DNA of 64,000 bases from Heterohyrax brucei (lineage: Eukaryota; Chordata; Mammalia; Hyracoidea; Procaviidae): assembly GCA_028571685.1 (NCBI GenBank), contig CM053144.1, positions 98,672,171-98,736,170 of the forward strand, read 5' to 3'. A program made the position numbers and the translations under genes. Below are positions 49,666-62,430 of the stretch, piece after piece (positions within the stretch are counted from its first letter, which is position 1; the number at the start of each line of letters is the position of its first letter). Under the pieces are notes generated by a model. That model did not search any database and was not told the DNA's origin. It was given only the letters and a program-made list of their open reading frames with translations.

Positions 49666-52600
49666 GTTGAGATGGAAGTTAGTTTCTATGTAGCAGAAAT
49701 AGGAAACAAATGAAGCAAAACTGCCCAAAGAGGGGAAATGCCCGGAGGATGGGTCTCACTCTCACGCGCGCACACAGACAGACACGCAGAGAGCACTCTC
49801 ACGCTGGGCGAACTAAAGATAGCTTCACTGCCCGAGTTGAATGATAGTGTTTGGTTTCTGTCTCTTGCCATGTGCATGTGTATAAATGCTGCGGATTGGC
49901 ATCTGTGTAAGTCTTGTTCTGCGTTATTTCTGCAGCTTATGCAAGTGTTGTGTAATTTATTGGAGTACTGTATATTGCAATAGAGGGTCGGCTGCTTTTT
50001 GTTAAACACTTGCATTTTGCAAGCCCGTTATTTGGTGAAACCACCTCTGCATATTTCTTTTATTACTGCCGTTGCCTTAAGCGTACATTTTCTTTAAAAA
50101 AAAAAATATTTTGTTGTTGTTGTTTTTTTCGTTATATGGCAAAGCGAACTCCTGATTTGTGCTTCAGATACTGTTTCTCCTGATTACAAAAAAAAAGACT
50201 AGTGATGGCTTAGAGATTTGGGATTAAGGAACCTTAAAGCTTTCTAAAGTGTTTACAAAAAGGAATAATGTAAACCTGAGGGAAAGCCAAGGACACGACG
50301 CTAATATCTTTCTCTTTACTGATCTGGAGATAATTTAGTAACAGATCGATAGCCTACCGAAGGATATAGAAAGAATATAATACCATTTAGCCAAGGTGAT
50401 TAGTGATCAAATAATTTAAATAATTTGTGTGTCTTGCAGTTGACTTCGTCATGTTAATTAATGGCTTCTAATTTGAGATGTAAACCATTCATTTTTACAG
50501 TTAATCACAGGAAGGCTACTTTAAAACTGACGAAAAAAGGAAGAATATTTTGTAAATTAGTATGTAATTACTGGTTTTATATTCTAAATCATACATCTCT
50601 GGTTTGCTGATGAGGATAAGGGCCTTGTTTTCTTGAAAACGAATATGGGTGAAATTAATGGAAACAATGGAAAAAGCCATTTGTTAGAAAACAAGGACAC
50701 CAAGTGATACTCATCTCCAAGTGATTTAAGCACTTTACAAAAAGATTTCAGAGTTCAAATGGCTTCTTCCCCCCCCCTTAAAGATTGCATTTCAAGGAAA
50801 TAAGGATAGTCATTCTTTTGTTAACATTTAACAAAAGATTCTTCTTAGAATTTTTGGATAATAATATGTTGTTTATGGCTCTGGTTTTAAAAGGTTATTT
50901 GTGGGGAAAGGACCCACAAGCTGTATTGTAGTTTTGTAGATGGTTTCCCCCAAGCCCTTTACCTCCTAGCCCTTCACATTCCTAGTGGGAAATACATGCT
51001 GTAACTGCCTTGGACTGCACTGAAGGACTGCAACGGTGTGATAGCCTATTCTAAAACATCCAGAAATCATCATACATTTGAGGAAGAAAAAAAAAGTCTG
51101 AACCCCTTTAGAATAACAGGATATTTAAAAAAATGCCTTCAGTAAAGTCAGTCTTAAGATAAAATGGGACATTTATCCCAACTTGTCCTATTTCTGCTAA
51201 TTATCAGAGTAACTGTCATTTATTGACATGCACTATCCTTCAAATACTGAAAATACTTGCTTCTTTTTAAACATTAATTCCTTCACAGGTAAAGTAATCT
51301 ACTTCCAGATGGTATATTTGCAAAGATAGACATTTTATATGCCTTTTTAAAACTATTTATTTCTATGACCTACACTTTCCATTTTGCCCTAACTTTTAAA
51401 AAAGAATAACATTCTTCAAATAATTGTGGTATTTTACATTCCACGATGTTCTTCAAATGAACAGATTTTAGGAAACAAAAATTATATTTGGAGTTTTCTG
51501 GGTTTGGAATATTTATATTAATCTGATTCTAATAGATGTTTTCTCTTTAAGAAGGAAAATAAGCTATATTATGACATAGAATATAAAATTAGTTTGGGTA
51601 AAATTTTCCGTACGTATCTTGTGGGTGTTATGTAAATGTAGAAACTTAGTGTGATCATCTATGTATGCTTTTCATTTAGAAGCCACTAATGCTTTTTCCG
51701 AAGTATGCATGCTGCTAGTGCTTAGCTCCTAAAAAATTTCCAGAAAATTTCCCTGCTAAGTTTTCTGAATATGATGTTGCTGTCATTGTTTACTAACTTT
51801 TCACAATGTTTATAGTTTCTTTTTCAAATTTCTAATATGAGGATAGCTGTTACCCTGCTTTCAAATTAAAAACTATCTATTATAAGAAAATAAAGATTGC
51901 GTGCTAAACACTGAAATTCTTCAGCCAAATTATTATTTCTTAACAATAGATGCTAAAGTGATTTTACTGAGTCCTTCCAATATAACATACAATCCGTATT
52001 TTTAGTTTTTTAAGTAAAGAACATGTTTCTGAATTTTGATATCAGTTAACTTTCAGAGTCCATTAAGTTGTTTACTATCCATATGTACACAAAAAGTCTA
52101 TACATATCAGATTTAAAAAAGAAAAAATATTATCTACAAGTTCTGTTTTAGTTCCCATGGCAGTTGACACTTGGCAATTCTTTTCTTAACCAACTTTGGC
52201 GTGTACTGATAGTTTAGATTCCACCTATACCCTTTTATTTTTATTTTAATGGAATAATTAACTTTGTCATGGACTTCAAAAATAAAATATCAATTTAAAA
52301 AGATCTCCATGCCTTTTTTAATTGAGGCTGTCAAAAATGTTAGAATTTTTCAAAAACAACAATAGATATTTGTACATAATAAGGTCTCTCGAGGAAAATT
52401 ATAAGTTCTTGAAATTTAAAGTTCATCCCATCGCTTGGCATCATATGAAACCAGAGAGAAGATGAACAAAAAACTTCACATCTTGATCTTCACAGACAAT
52501 TATTCTAATAAAATAGTCAAATGCTACCATTCTAGTCCTTTCTGGAACAAGGTGGGGTAGTGTATGTAAGTAAAAAAGTTTCTACCACATTTATAAAACT

Positions 52601-53319
52601 TGATTTGTCTCCATTAGTATACCACATAATACATTACAAAAAAATCTCTGTGCATAACACTTTTTAAATCATATATTAAATCTTGTTTTGACTTGACAGT
52701 ATGCTTTTTTATTGTAAAAGATTTATCCTGTGAACTAAAGAAATAGGAAAGCGGAAAACATTCTTCAAAACAAATTTTTTTGTACTCATCTGCCTCAACA
52801 ACAGAACACAACTGCCAAAGAGTCTTGTTTAACACATCATACTTTTGGATTATTCCCCAATATTGTATGTTTTTGCCTGTCTCTATCCAACTTGCTGCAC
52901 ACACATGCTTCTTCCTTTAGAAAGCTTCAGTATATATCAGATTTTAAGCGCATGAACATATATCTTATTGAATGCCTACTATGAAATTAATAGAGACAAT
53001 CAACTTCAGCAAACCATTCTATTATTTAACAATTTTTATTGTCTCCTTTTTGTCCTACTAGAAAATCTTTAAATTAGAGCACATTTCCTTGTAATTGTAA
53101 CAACAGAAGTTAACTGGTCACTGATAATCATACAATCCCTTATTTAAATGTTGTAAGTAATTCACCCATCAGCTTTTTTTCCCCTCCAAGTCAAATAATG
53201 TTAGTAATTTAGCTTGTTTATACCTTAGATTGCACAAAAAGTCCACATCTTATAGACTTATTTATAAGTTTAAAGAAATCACTTCATGAGTTTAAAAGTA
53301 CAATTACAAAGATTAAAGG
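49666..53319. other. Upstream flank of PHIP, repeat-poor
   Basis: AT-rich, apparently single-copy sequence beyond the CpG island, with short poly-A/poly-T tracts (50097-50106, 50770). No repeat family, exon or RNA gene was recognised. Open frames, such as 52614-52904 on the minus strand, look random. Confidence 0.5.
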
Positions 53320-53620
53320 AGAAAAACAATTTTAGAACATATTCCCCCAAGATTTGGAGCGACAGAGTGGATGAAGTAGAAAAAGCTGTTCCAGATGGCA
53401 GGAAACGCAAAGAAGAAGTCTGTAGGCATCTTCTATCACAGAAAGATGCCTGATCGGTTGGGGGTGGGTTGGGCTGGGCTGAACAGAGAGTAGAGGAAGA
53501 GGAGATAGACTTAGGGGGAGGAGGCACTTGAAAGTTGTTGCCAGTAGTGTTTTAAATAATACATAGTATCAATATGATTTTAGGATGGAATTAAGCACAG
53601 GAGTTATGTAGTTACATACT
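53320..53620 (-). mobile_element. Possible L2, antisense
   Basis: ggagcgacagagtggatgaa, gaaaagctgttccagatggc, aggatggaattaagcacagg and agttatgtagttacata are compatible with diverged antisense L2. Confidence 0.4.
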
Positions 53621-56600
53621 TGCCTTTGCATAGGTCTAAAATTGTAAACTTCAAGAATCTCAAAGAAGAAAACTCAGTTATGGAAGAGGAAGGGGAGTTA
53701 TTATATAATAAGTTAATGAAAAATGCAGAAAAATTCAGAAACAAGGACACCCAGGTTGCCACTGCTGGCTAGGAAGGAGACAGGATATTTTAAAGAATAA
53801 GATTAGAACCCCAGAGTCCCACTAATAGTATTTGAGAGAAAGGTCCAACTCTAAGTTGAGAATCAAGCCAGTTTAGATTAAAACTGAGTTTTAAATCAAA
53901 AAATGATCTATGTTCTGAATTCCTGTAGGACGGCCTTTTAATAGTACAATGTTTTTTGTATATCACCTTTGTATTTCTTCTCTTATATGAATACTAGGGA
54001 AAGACCACCTCAACTTACATTTCTGTTGCCTTATTACTTTTAGTGGATATACTCCTATATATTTATTCAATGGATGATTAACTAAAGGATGAGTTCTATT
54101 ATACAGTTCTAAAATTTATATTAGTATTGAATACAGCTGAAAGGCATATTTAAAACTTAAGAAAAACATCATTGGATTTTGCATTTACACTAATAAATTC
54201 TGTTGCACTCCCATTGTCCATGTTTTTGTTTTAGTGGATAAAATGTAGGTGTAGATGAAATGGTTATACTGGATTTTGTAATGCTCGTTCGAACTCAGCA
54301 ACTGGCAGTGATTGATATCAAAACTAAGTTGGTCTTTAAAGGATATAGCCTAGTAAGAACATTTCCCCTCAACAGTTTATCAAAGGTGATGTCACTGGAC
54401 ATCGCTAAGGAACATCCTTCTTAAGAATGTTGAATAACTGGTATCATGTGAGAATAATAAGAAATATACTCCTTTATTCATACCATCCCTTACCTGTCTG
54501 GTTTGTACATGTTACACTTTACACATCTTTTTGTCATTCAGGTATATATGGTTTTTCAGTAAGTGTGTGTATAAGATTTCTGTGTTTTCTGGATCTTTTC
54601 ACATTTTAGCTGTTTTCTTCCCTCAAAGTGTCTTTCTCTGTGAAATGATCTACTCTTCCGTCACTGAACATTAGTCTCTAGTGGTAAACCAGATATGGGA
54701 AATAAGATATATAATTCATTTTTTTTTAAGTCTCATTTTATATTGCCAGTTTGAATATATACGTAAGAGCTATAAAAATAAAAAGTTGAAAATCTTCTTT
54801 GCTTCTTTAATCTGGTTCTGTCAACATTAAAATGTTCAACATTTCTTATTTTTAGCTCTCCTGGTTATGATACAAAAGGCTAGAGAAATGACATATATAG
54901 TTGGTGTTACAAAGAGGACAAAACAGATGTCCTCCCTCAACTTTACCCATAAGAAAAGAAATTAAGAGCTAAGCAGCAAGCATTTTCTAAGTTTATAGAG
55001 TATGTATATGCATTCTTGTATGTTACTAAATTTTTCTTATTTCAACATTTTTGTGTGAAACTCAAAGCTAAATATGGTTCCTTCAGAGACTAGATTTTAC
55101 TTGATTAGAGGGATTTCTGACTTAAAAAAAAAAATTTTTTTTTGGAATGATCCATGCAGTTTTGAAACTCCAGTTTATAAAGTTTCCAGTATAGTTGTCA
55201 CTGACTTACTGATTCAAACCATCCTGTAGAGATGTTTAGGTTGGGAAACTCACTTTATTTTCAGATCCAGGCCCTCCCCTCCTCTCTAGCAGAAAAGAAT
55301 CTATGTTGAACACACAATGGCAAATTTACCTGCCATAATAGTGAAGATATTTTCCCTAGTGCCTATAAACAGGTATTCTTCTATTAGAATAATAATTATG
55401 AAGATTATTTCCTCTTTCAATCATCTATGTTTTCATATGCCCTCTTCTTTTTATTACTGAATGATACTATGTTAATAGGAATTTACTCTAAAATGTTAAA
55501 AAGAAAAATAAGAAAATTTCCCCAAAATTCTCATGACCTGTACAACTTCTGTGAAGCAGTGTTTCCTGTTCCAAAAACTCAAAAGTCAATATTTAAAATC
55601 TGTTCCTTACTCCCATAAGCTGTTCCAGTACTGTGGAATCCTAACTATAGCATTCTTAGCTCTTTCCTGGGTCAGCTAAAGAATCATCATTTAAACACTC
55701 AGCCAACAGTTTGACCCTTATTGTATACCTTAGTTCAACACGGGGAGATGCTCAGCTCACCAGAGAGCTAATCTGGGGTAGCAGTCACCCCTCCAGTTGC
55801 TACACCTAGAAACCAAAGATTTCAGTGATAGTCTGAGTACTCAGTCTCTAGAAATTATTAATTAGTAAAGCCTGCCTTTATTTAGCAGCAGTAACTTAGC
55901 TTATTGAATGGACTACAAGATATGGGAATCAATCACTGGACATATTACTCAAATTTAACTGAAGAGTTCACATTTCTGAAACAAAAACAATGAATGCACT
56001 TATTCCATGTCAACCTGATTGCTTTTAGTACTAAACATGCATATTTTACAAATACTAGCATGAATAAATTCCAGCAAGTTGTATTTACTATGTTAACAAC
56101 ATAGAATTTTGTGAAACAACACTTGTGTGTGATACAGGTTAATGTGAAAGTGCTTTTTTAACACTTTTGGAGGATATCATTTTCATCTTTAGCAAGATAG
56201 CTTCAGTTGTATAACATTAAGATGCAGAAGTTTAAATAAAAAAGTACTCTTTAGCAACACTTAAACTGAAAACTTACATACTAGAGTCAAAAGCTGCATT
56301 AAGTTTCCAACAATTTCTATAATGTGGGGAATTCTTTTTGTCTTAGCATTTTTTTAAAATTCCAAACATAACATTGTCATTCTATAAAAGTTTACTTCTT
56401 TCTTAACTAAGATATTTATGCGTCAGTACATTAATATTTGTAGATTAGAAAGTAAGTTGCCTTCACTAGAGAAAAAGTTTTATAACTTGCTTATTATGGA
56501 AAAATATGAAACATTCCAAAAGTAAAGGGAGTAGAATTATAATCTTTCACGTACCATTCCCATCAACAATTATCCAGTCTTATTTTATCTACTCTCCTCA

Positions 56601-56689
56601 ATGACCTCCTTTTTTAAATTAAGTATTTTAAAGAAAGGCTGAATTATCATGGTAGTACCCTTGTAAATAATTTGGTATGTAGTCCAGAA
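53621..56689. other. Intergenic sequence without recognised features
   Basis: AT-rich, apparently unique DNA. No AfroSINE or RTE pieces and no convincing gene. Confidence 0.5.
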
Positions 56690-56815
56690 GTAAATTTCTA
56701 AATAGATTAGTTCTTTTATAGGTTTATTTATTCATTTATTTACTACCTCAAGTGTTAAACATTTGCTAAGCATTTATTATATCCTAGACACTGTATTAAG
56801 CTCTAGAAATTGATT
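56690..56815 (+). mobile_element. Old LINE/MIR-type relic
   Basis: tttattcatttatttactac, taagcatttattatatccta, gacactgtattaagctctag: the common 'feature of increasing size' tail seen in several ancient mammalian repeats; family not resolved. Confidence 0.45.
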
Positions 56816-56869
56816 GACTGGTCAAAGTCATTGCAACACTTTCTAAGAAGTTCTCTTACAGTTAGAAAC

Positions 56870-57440
56870 GTAAGCTGCTAACAAATCAAATCACTTAACT
56901 GCTTAAATTTTCAGTCCTTAGGATGGCATGCAAGGTCCCTGATGATCTGGCCCGCTCAAACATTCTACACTCAATGCTATCCACTGGATCATAAGTACCC
57001 AAAATTCTTCCTATATGGAGATATTTAGTTTTTCAATTTTTCCCTTTTTGTGCACACTGGTCCCTCTTGCTGGAATCTTCATCTCCCAATCAAACCAATT
57101 CCCTTGCATCTTTCAAGGAACAGTCCAATTATTGCCACCTTGGAAAGCCTCCACTTATGCCTCACTTCTCAGAAAACAAACTGCTAGATGTTCATCCTCT
57201 GTGCTTCTGGAACATCTTCCATATGTCTTCACCACAGCACAGTATTAACATACATTATAGCTTCATATTATCCTGACTCGCCAAATAAACTGAAAGTTTT
57301 TTTTTTAAGATAGTGTCTAAATTTTAGATTTCTGTATTCCAAGTATGTAGAACTACTCAGAACATACCTAAATGCCACTTAGGAAACTCAGTATTTTTTC
57401 TTGGAAAATGCTTGTTAAATAAAGGAATTATGATCATTTA
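56870..57440 (+). mobile_element. L2 LINE 3' region, sense
   Basis: gatggcatgcaaggtccctg, atgatctggcccgctcaaac, ctcttgctggaatcttcatc, gaaagcctccacttatgcct and ccaaataaactgaaag follow L2 order. Good overall agreement; no coding capacity. Confidence 0.85.
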
Positions 57441-57775
57441 TGGAGGTATATTAGGGTGGTTCTTAATGATGACTCCATTTTGCTATCAGTACTTAGAACT
57501 AATGGAGATAGATGAAACAACTGATTTTTCTCACTGAAGGAAATGAAAGAAAGTGTGTTGTGTATTTAAAAGAAACATCAGTATATCATGTAACATTAGG
57601 TTATCAATTCTGACCTTTCAGAGCTGTCATTAAAGTATTACTTGGATATAAAATGAAAAAATGATACAATCACTAAAAGACTGCAGAATACAAAATATGG
57701 CAAAGGGGGGTTAGTAAAAGCTATAAGGTCTCCTCTTCTCCACTTATAATAATGTCTTCTTTATTACATTTTTTT

Positions 57776-58145
57776 ATTTTTTATTTTTTATTTTTTTATT
57801 TAATATGACTGAGTGAAAATGCACATTCCCGTATAAATTTACGTGCCCACCTATATGCAGCTTCCACTGCTCTCCCTGTCCAGTGACAGCACACTATTCT
57901 TCTCTGCTCCATACATGTCTCATCCTCCCAACAGTCTCCTTTCCCCTCCTCTCCACCCACTCTCCTTCCTCCAGCAAAGTACATCCAATATATGGTCACT
58001 CTGCATTGCCAAGTCCAATCCACTCGTGTCCAAAGAGTGGACCTTTGTTGTGATTTATGGGCAAGGGCAGCATCAGGGCCAGGGGCCATGCTCTCAGGGG
58101 AACCCCGAAACTGCTGGACCATCAATTGAGGTCTTTTAGTGGAAG
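57776..58145 (-). mobile_element. L1 3' end, 5'-truncated, antisense, with target-site repeat
   Basis: Antisense copy of the same 3' UTR sequence as 39770-40145 (ctatatgcagcttccactgc, gtccagtgacagcacactat, ccactctccttcctccag). A T/A-rich tail lies at its left end. Flanked by tacattttttt at 57765-57775 and 58146-58156; seen from the minus strand this begins aaaaaaa, as L1 insertion sites usually do. Confidence 0.9.
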
Positions 58146-58284
58146 TACATTTTTTTCTTAAGCATCTTTCATTTCCTATGTTGTGTGCTCTTAAGAATAT
58201 AAGGAAGAACAATTATACATGCACGTTGGTTATCAAATGAATGAACTTACACACCAGCTGAGCACCTATAGCAAGTGGAAAACA

Positions 58285-58420
58285 GCACCTAGGTCATTAC
58301 ACCCATGATTATGGCGATTCCATGTATAAGATCACAGATGGGAAGGACCCTAGAGATGATCTAGTTCAAATCCCCAGTCAAAGAAATTAAATGATTTGTC
58401 TAAACTCACACTTCCTACTC
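58285..58420 (+). mobile_element. Possible MIR3/L3-type relic
   Basis: ctagagatgatctagttcaa, atccccagtcaaagaaatta, aatgatttgtctaaactcac resembles ancient repeats with a 'gatcatctagtccaaccc' segment. Confidence 0.4.
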
Positions 58421-58588
58421 AAACTTCTACCAGCTCTGCTTCCTGGAGTCATTAGTAAAAGCTTAGGAGAGCTGAATAGCCAAACAAGAATAATTTATCA
58501 TTGGGCAGTCAACATGATTTCTGGTAGTAGAGACATGGTGTTTGCTGGTCACTGGAATTATTTGGGAGGATTAATAAACATGACTCAA

Positions 58589-58809
58589 GAAGAATCAGTC
58601 CCTGGAGAAGGACTTCATGCTTAGTAGTGGAGGGTCAACAAAAAAGAGAAAGACCCTCGATGAGATGGATTGACACAGTGACCAGAACAATGGATTTAAG
58701 CCTAAAAACGATTGTGGGCTTGGCGCAAGACCAGGCAGTGTTTCATCCTGTTGTGCATAGGGTTGCTGTGAATCGGAACTGACTTGACAGTGCCTAACAA
58801 CAACAACAA
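58589..58809 (+). mobile_element. RTE/BovB-type LINE 3' end, sense
   Basis: aatcagtccctggagaagga, aaagaccctcgatgagatgg, attgacacagtgaccagaac, agggttgctgtgaatcggaa, ttgacagtgcctaacaacaa. Strongly 5'-truncated and ending in the CAA-rich RTE terminus. Confidence 0.9.
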
Positions 58810-59009
58810 GGAGATTTGGTGACAAAACTTGTATAAGCTTTTAAAATCTTTTTTTATAATTTCCTGCAGTAGAGCCTACCAGTATCTAAACAATTTTCAA
58901 AATAATTGGCTGGAAGAGAAATTGGGGTAAATTTGAGTAGTTAAAACCATGGAAACACAAAAAGAAAGTCCCAATTCTGCCTCTTCCCCAAGTGTTTGTC
59001 AGTATCTCT

Positions 59010-59550
59010 TGAGAGACAAAGTATGATCTTGAGTATATTCCACTTGAGTTTAGAGACCAACTCAAGAATATTTTTGATTCATTGTAAACAAATGACTGAA
59101 GACCAGGTGAGCTGTGGAATGACTTCAATTATATCATATGTGAAGAACACAAGAGGTCATTAAAAAGACAGGAAAGAAAAAAAAGACCTAAATGGTGTCA
59201 AAAGAGACTCTGAAACTTGGTCTTGAACAACAAGTAGCTAAAGCAAAAGGAAGAAATGATGAAGTAAAAGAGCTAAATCAATATTTTCACAGGACAGTTG
59301 AAGAAAACAAAATATTTTAATGATGTGCAAAGACATGGAGATAGAAAACTAAAAGAGAAGAATATGGTCAGCATTTCTCAAGCTGAAAGACGAAGAAAAA
59401 TACAAGCCTCAAACTGCAATGGTGAAAGATTTTGCAGAGAAAATATTAAACAGTACAAGAAGCATCAAAAGAAGATGGAAAGAATACACATCATTACAAT
59501 AACAAAGAATGTTAGTCAGATTCAGCCATTTCAGGAGGTAGCATATGGGT
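59010..59550 (+). mobile_element. RTE/BovB-type LINE, ORF2 section, sense arm
   Basis: gagtatattccacttgagtt, accaactcaagaatattttt, aggtcattaaaaagacagga, gagatagaaaactaaaagag, gcatcaaaagaagatggaaa, cagccatttcaggaggtagc follow the stretch between endonuclease and reverse transcriptase. It stops at 59550, where an antisense piece of the same element begins. Confidence 0.8.
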
Positions 59551-59551
59551 A

Positions 59552-60660
59552 GGCTTGCGTCAGGAACACATTAGTTTTCAGGGTGCTTTGCAACACTCTA
59601 AAAAGATCTTTTGCAGCAGTTTTGCCCAAGGCAATGTGTCTTTTGCTCTCTTGACTGGTGCTTCCAGAGTGCTGGTTATAGATCCGAGTAAGGTAAAATC
59701 CTTGACAACTTCAGTCTTTTCTCCATTTATCATAATGTTGCTTATTGGTCCAGTTTTGAGGATTTATGCTTTCTTTATGTTGAGGTGTAATCCGTAATAA
59801 AGACTATGGTCTTTGATCTTCATCAGTAAGTGTTTCAAGTCTTCACTTTCAGCATGCAAGTTTGTGTCATCTGCGTAATGCAAGTTGTGAGTCCTACTCC
59901 TGTCTTGATGCCTGTACTCTACCCAGGGTTTTGTATGGAAAATTGACTTGGATTATCAACTTTCAGTTAATCACAATTTAAAAGAATTAAAGAGTCCAGC
60001 TTCTTAGATTATTTGCTCAGTATACAGATTGAATAGGTATATTGGAAGGATCCATCTCTGATGCACATCTTTCCTGACATCTAACTACACAGTATCTCCT
60101 CATTCTTTTCAAACAACTGCTTCTTGTTCTATATACAGGTTTCTTATAATAAGGAGTGATTTGGAAAATCCCAGTCCTTGCAATGTTACCCGTGGTTTGT
60201 TATGATCCACACAGTTCGACGCCTTTGCATAGTCAGTAAAACACAGGTAAACATTCTATTGTTATGTTCCACTTTCAACCAAGATCTGTCTGATATCAGC
60301 AATGGTATCTCTAGTCCCACATCCTCTTCTGAATATGGCTTGAGTTTCTGGCAGATCCCTGTTGGTACACTGCTGCAGCCACTTTTGAATGATCTTCAGC
60401 AAAATTTTACTTGTGTGTGATATTAATGATATTATTCAATAATTTCCACATTCAATTGGAATAGACATATATGTAGATCTTTTACAATCAGATGACCAGG
60501 TAGGTGTCTTCCAAATTTTTTGGCATAGACAAGTGAACACTTTCAGCACTGCATCCATTTGTTGAAACATCCCAATTCTGTCAATTTCTGAAGCCTTGTT
60601 TTTCACCAATGCCTTCAGTGCAGTTTGGACTTCATCCTTCAGGAACATCAATTCTGTACA
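59552..60660 (-). mobile_element. RTE/BovB-type LINE, reverse-transcriptase section, antisense arm
   Basis: Read on the minus strand this starts with cctgaaggatgaagtccaaa, runs through the RT core (tactgactatgcaaaggcg; YADD-type motif near 59860-59880), and ends at about cctgacgcaagcc. Its 5' edge (60660) is where the sense arm to the left stops in element coordinates. Full of stops; no functional enzyme. Confidence 0.8.
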
Positions 60661-60674
60661 TACCGTTGGACAGC

Positions 60675-60885
60675 AACCAACAATTCTACCTCTTACTGAG
60701 TAACCTTAGGCAGGTTATCTCACCTTGCTCAGAATCGTTTTCTCGCAGATGATATAAAAGAAATGATTCTACCTAACTCATAGGATTACTCTTTATATAA
60801 AAATTAATATATATTGAGTACTTAGTATAACTCAGATACCATTGCAAGTATTTAACAGATAAAAGCTCATTTAATCCAAGGCCAT
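60675..60885 (+). mobile_element. MIR, sense
   Basis: actgagtaaccttaggcagg, ttatctcaccttgctcagaa, ctacctaactcataggatta, atattgagtacttagtataa. Confidence 0.8.
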
Positions 60886-61149
60886 AGCAAAATCCAGTCC
60901 ATAGCAAAAGTACAGTTATCATTCCCCACTTTCAAAATGAAAGTACTGAAGCATGGAGTAGTAAGGTTACTAGTTCTATCATGGAACTCTTTAATGGTAC
61001 AATCAGAAACCTAACCAAGAAAGTCTGGCTCCAGAACTTGTATTCTTTACCATTCAGTCTCTTCATTGTTGTGCTATTGATATGCACAAATCTTTTTTTC
61101 TTTTTTAAATATGCAGGACTAGGCATATCACAAAAAAGAAACAAATAAA

Positions 61150-61333
61150 ACAACCTGTTACCATCAAGTGAATTCCACCTCACGGTGGCTATACAGGACC
61201 AATAGAACTGCTCCATAGGATTTCCAAGGATATACTCTTCACAGAAGCAAACTGCCACATCTTAGTGGCCGATGGGCTCTAACCTCCAACCTCTCAGCAG
61301 CAGAACACTTCACTAGTATGCCACCAAGTCTTC
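61150..61333 (-). mobile_element. AfroSINE, antisense, longer subtype
   Basis: caacctgttaccatcaagtg, gaactgctccataggatttc, cttcacagaagcaaactgcc, acacttcactagtatgccac. The only AfroSINE found to the right of 43975. Confidence 0.92.
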
Positions 61334-61344
61334 ATAGACACCTG

Positions 61345-61890
61345 TTGTTGGGTGCCATCTAATCAGTTCCAACTCACAGGGATCCTCTGTACAACAACAG
61401 GAAATACTGCCCAGTCCTGCCTCATCTTCACAATTGTTATGTTTGACTCATGTTGCAGTCACTGTGTCAATCTGTCTTGTTGAAGGTGTTCTTCTGTTTT
61501 GCTGACCTTCTGCTTTACCAAACATACGTCCTTCTCCAGGGACTGATAGCCCCTGATACGTAACATGTCCAAAGAATGTGTCTTGCTATCCTTGCTTCCA
61601 AGAAACATTCTGGTTATACTTCTTCCAAGACAGATTTGTTAGTTCTTTCGACAATCCATGGTACATTCAATATCCTTCACCAGTATCACAATTCAAAGGC
61701 ATCAATTCTTTTTCAGTCTTCCTTATTCATTGTCTACCTTTTGCAAGACTACAAGGCAATTGAAAAAAACTATGACTTGGGCCAAGTGCTCTTTAGTCTT
61801 CAAGGTGACATCTTTGATTTTCAACACTTTAAAGAGTTCTTTTGGAGCAGATTTGCCCAATGCAATGTGTCTTTTGATTTTTTTTTTCTT
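61345..61890 (-). mobile_element. RTE/BovB-type LINE 3' part, antisense
   Basis: Starts with the antisense terminus (ttgttgggtgccatctaatc, aactcacagggatcctctgt), continues through ccttctccagggactgatag, agacagatttgttagttctt and tcttcaaggtgacatctttg, and ends at caatgcaatgtgtcttttga. It overlaps about 150 bp of element sequence with the arm at 59552-60660, so it is a separate copy. Confidence 0.85.
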
Positions 61891-61905
61891 TTTTAAGATT
61901 GTATT

Positions 61906-62427
61906 TGTTATGGGCTAAATTGTTTTCCCTCAAAAATATGTGTAGCTTGTGGCTGGGCCATGGGTCCCAATGTTTTATGATTGTCCTCCATCTTGTGATT
62001 TTCTTATGCTATATGTTAAAGAATTAGGGTGGGACTGTAAATCCCTTTATAGGATCACCTCCCTGCTCCACTATAAAGGAAGTTTCCCTGGAGTATGGCT
62101 TACCCTACCCTTAATCCTTTCATCCTACAAGAGATAAAAGGAAAGGGAAGCAAGCCCAGAGTTGAGAACCTCACACCATCAAGCAAGCAGCACTGGGAGA
62201 AGAGTGTGTCCTTGAGACCTGAGTTTCCTGTGCCAAGGTGCTCCATGGGCAAAGACATGCAATACTGGACTTTCCTCCAGAGATGACAAGGTGGAAAGTG
62301 TTCCCCTGAAGCAGACATCCTGAATTTGAACTTGTAGCCTACTGGACCGTGTAAGAATAAACTTCCCTTTGTTAAAGCCATGTACTCTGTGGTATTTCTG
62401 TTAGAGCAGCACTAGGTGACTAAAACA
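61906..62427 (+). mobile_element. Solo LTR of an ancient endogenous retrovirus-like element (MaLR type)
   Basis: 522 bp beginning TG (tgttatgggctaaattg) and ending CA (gtgactaaaaca). An AATAAA signal sits at 62356-62361, about 70 bp before the end. Flanks are gtatt (61901-61905) and gtact (62428-62432), a 5-bp target duplication with one change. No internal viral genes adjoin it. Family inferred from general layout. Confidence 0.7.
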
Positions 62428-62430
62428 GTA

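Noticed and set aside
52614-52904. 96-codon minus-strand open frame upstream of PHIP
   Set aside because: No similarity recognised and no supporting signals; consistent with chance.
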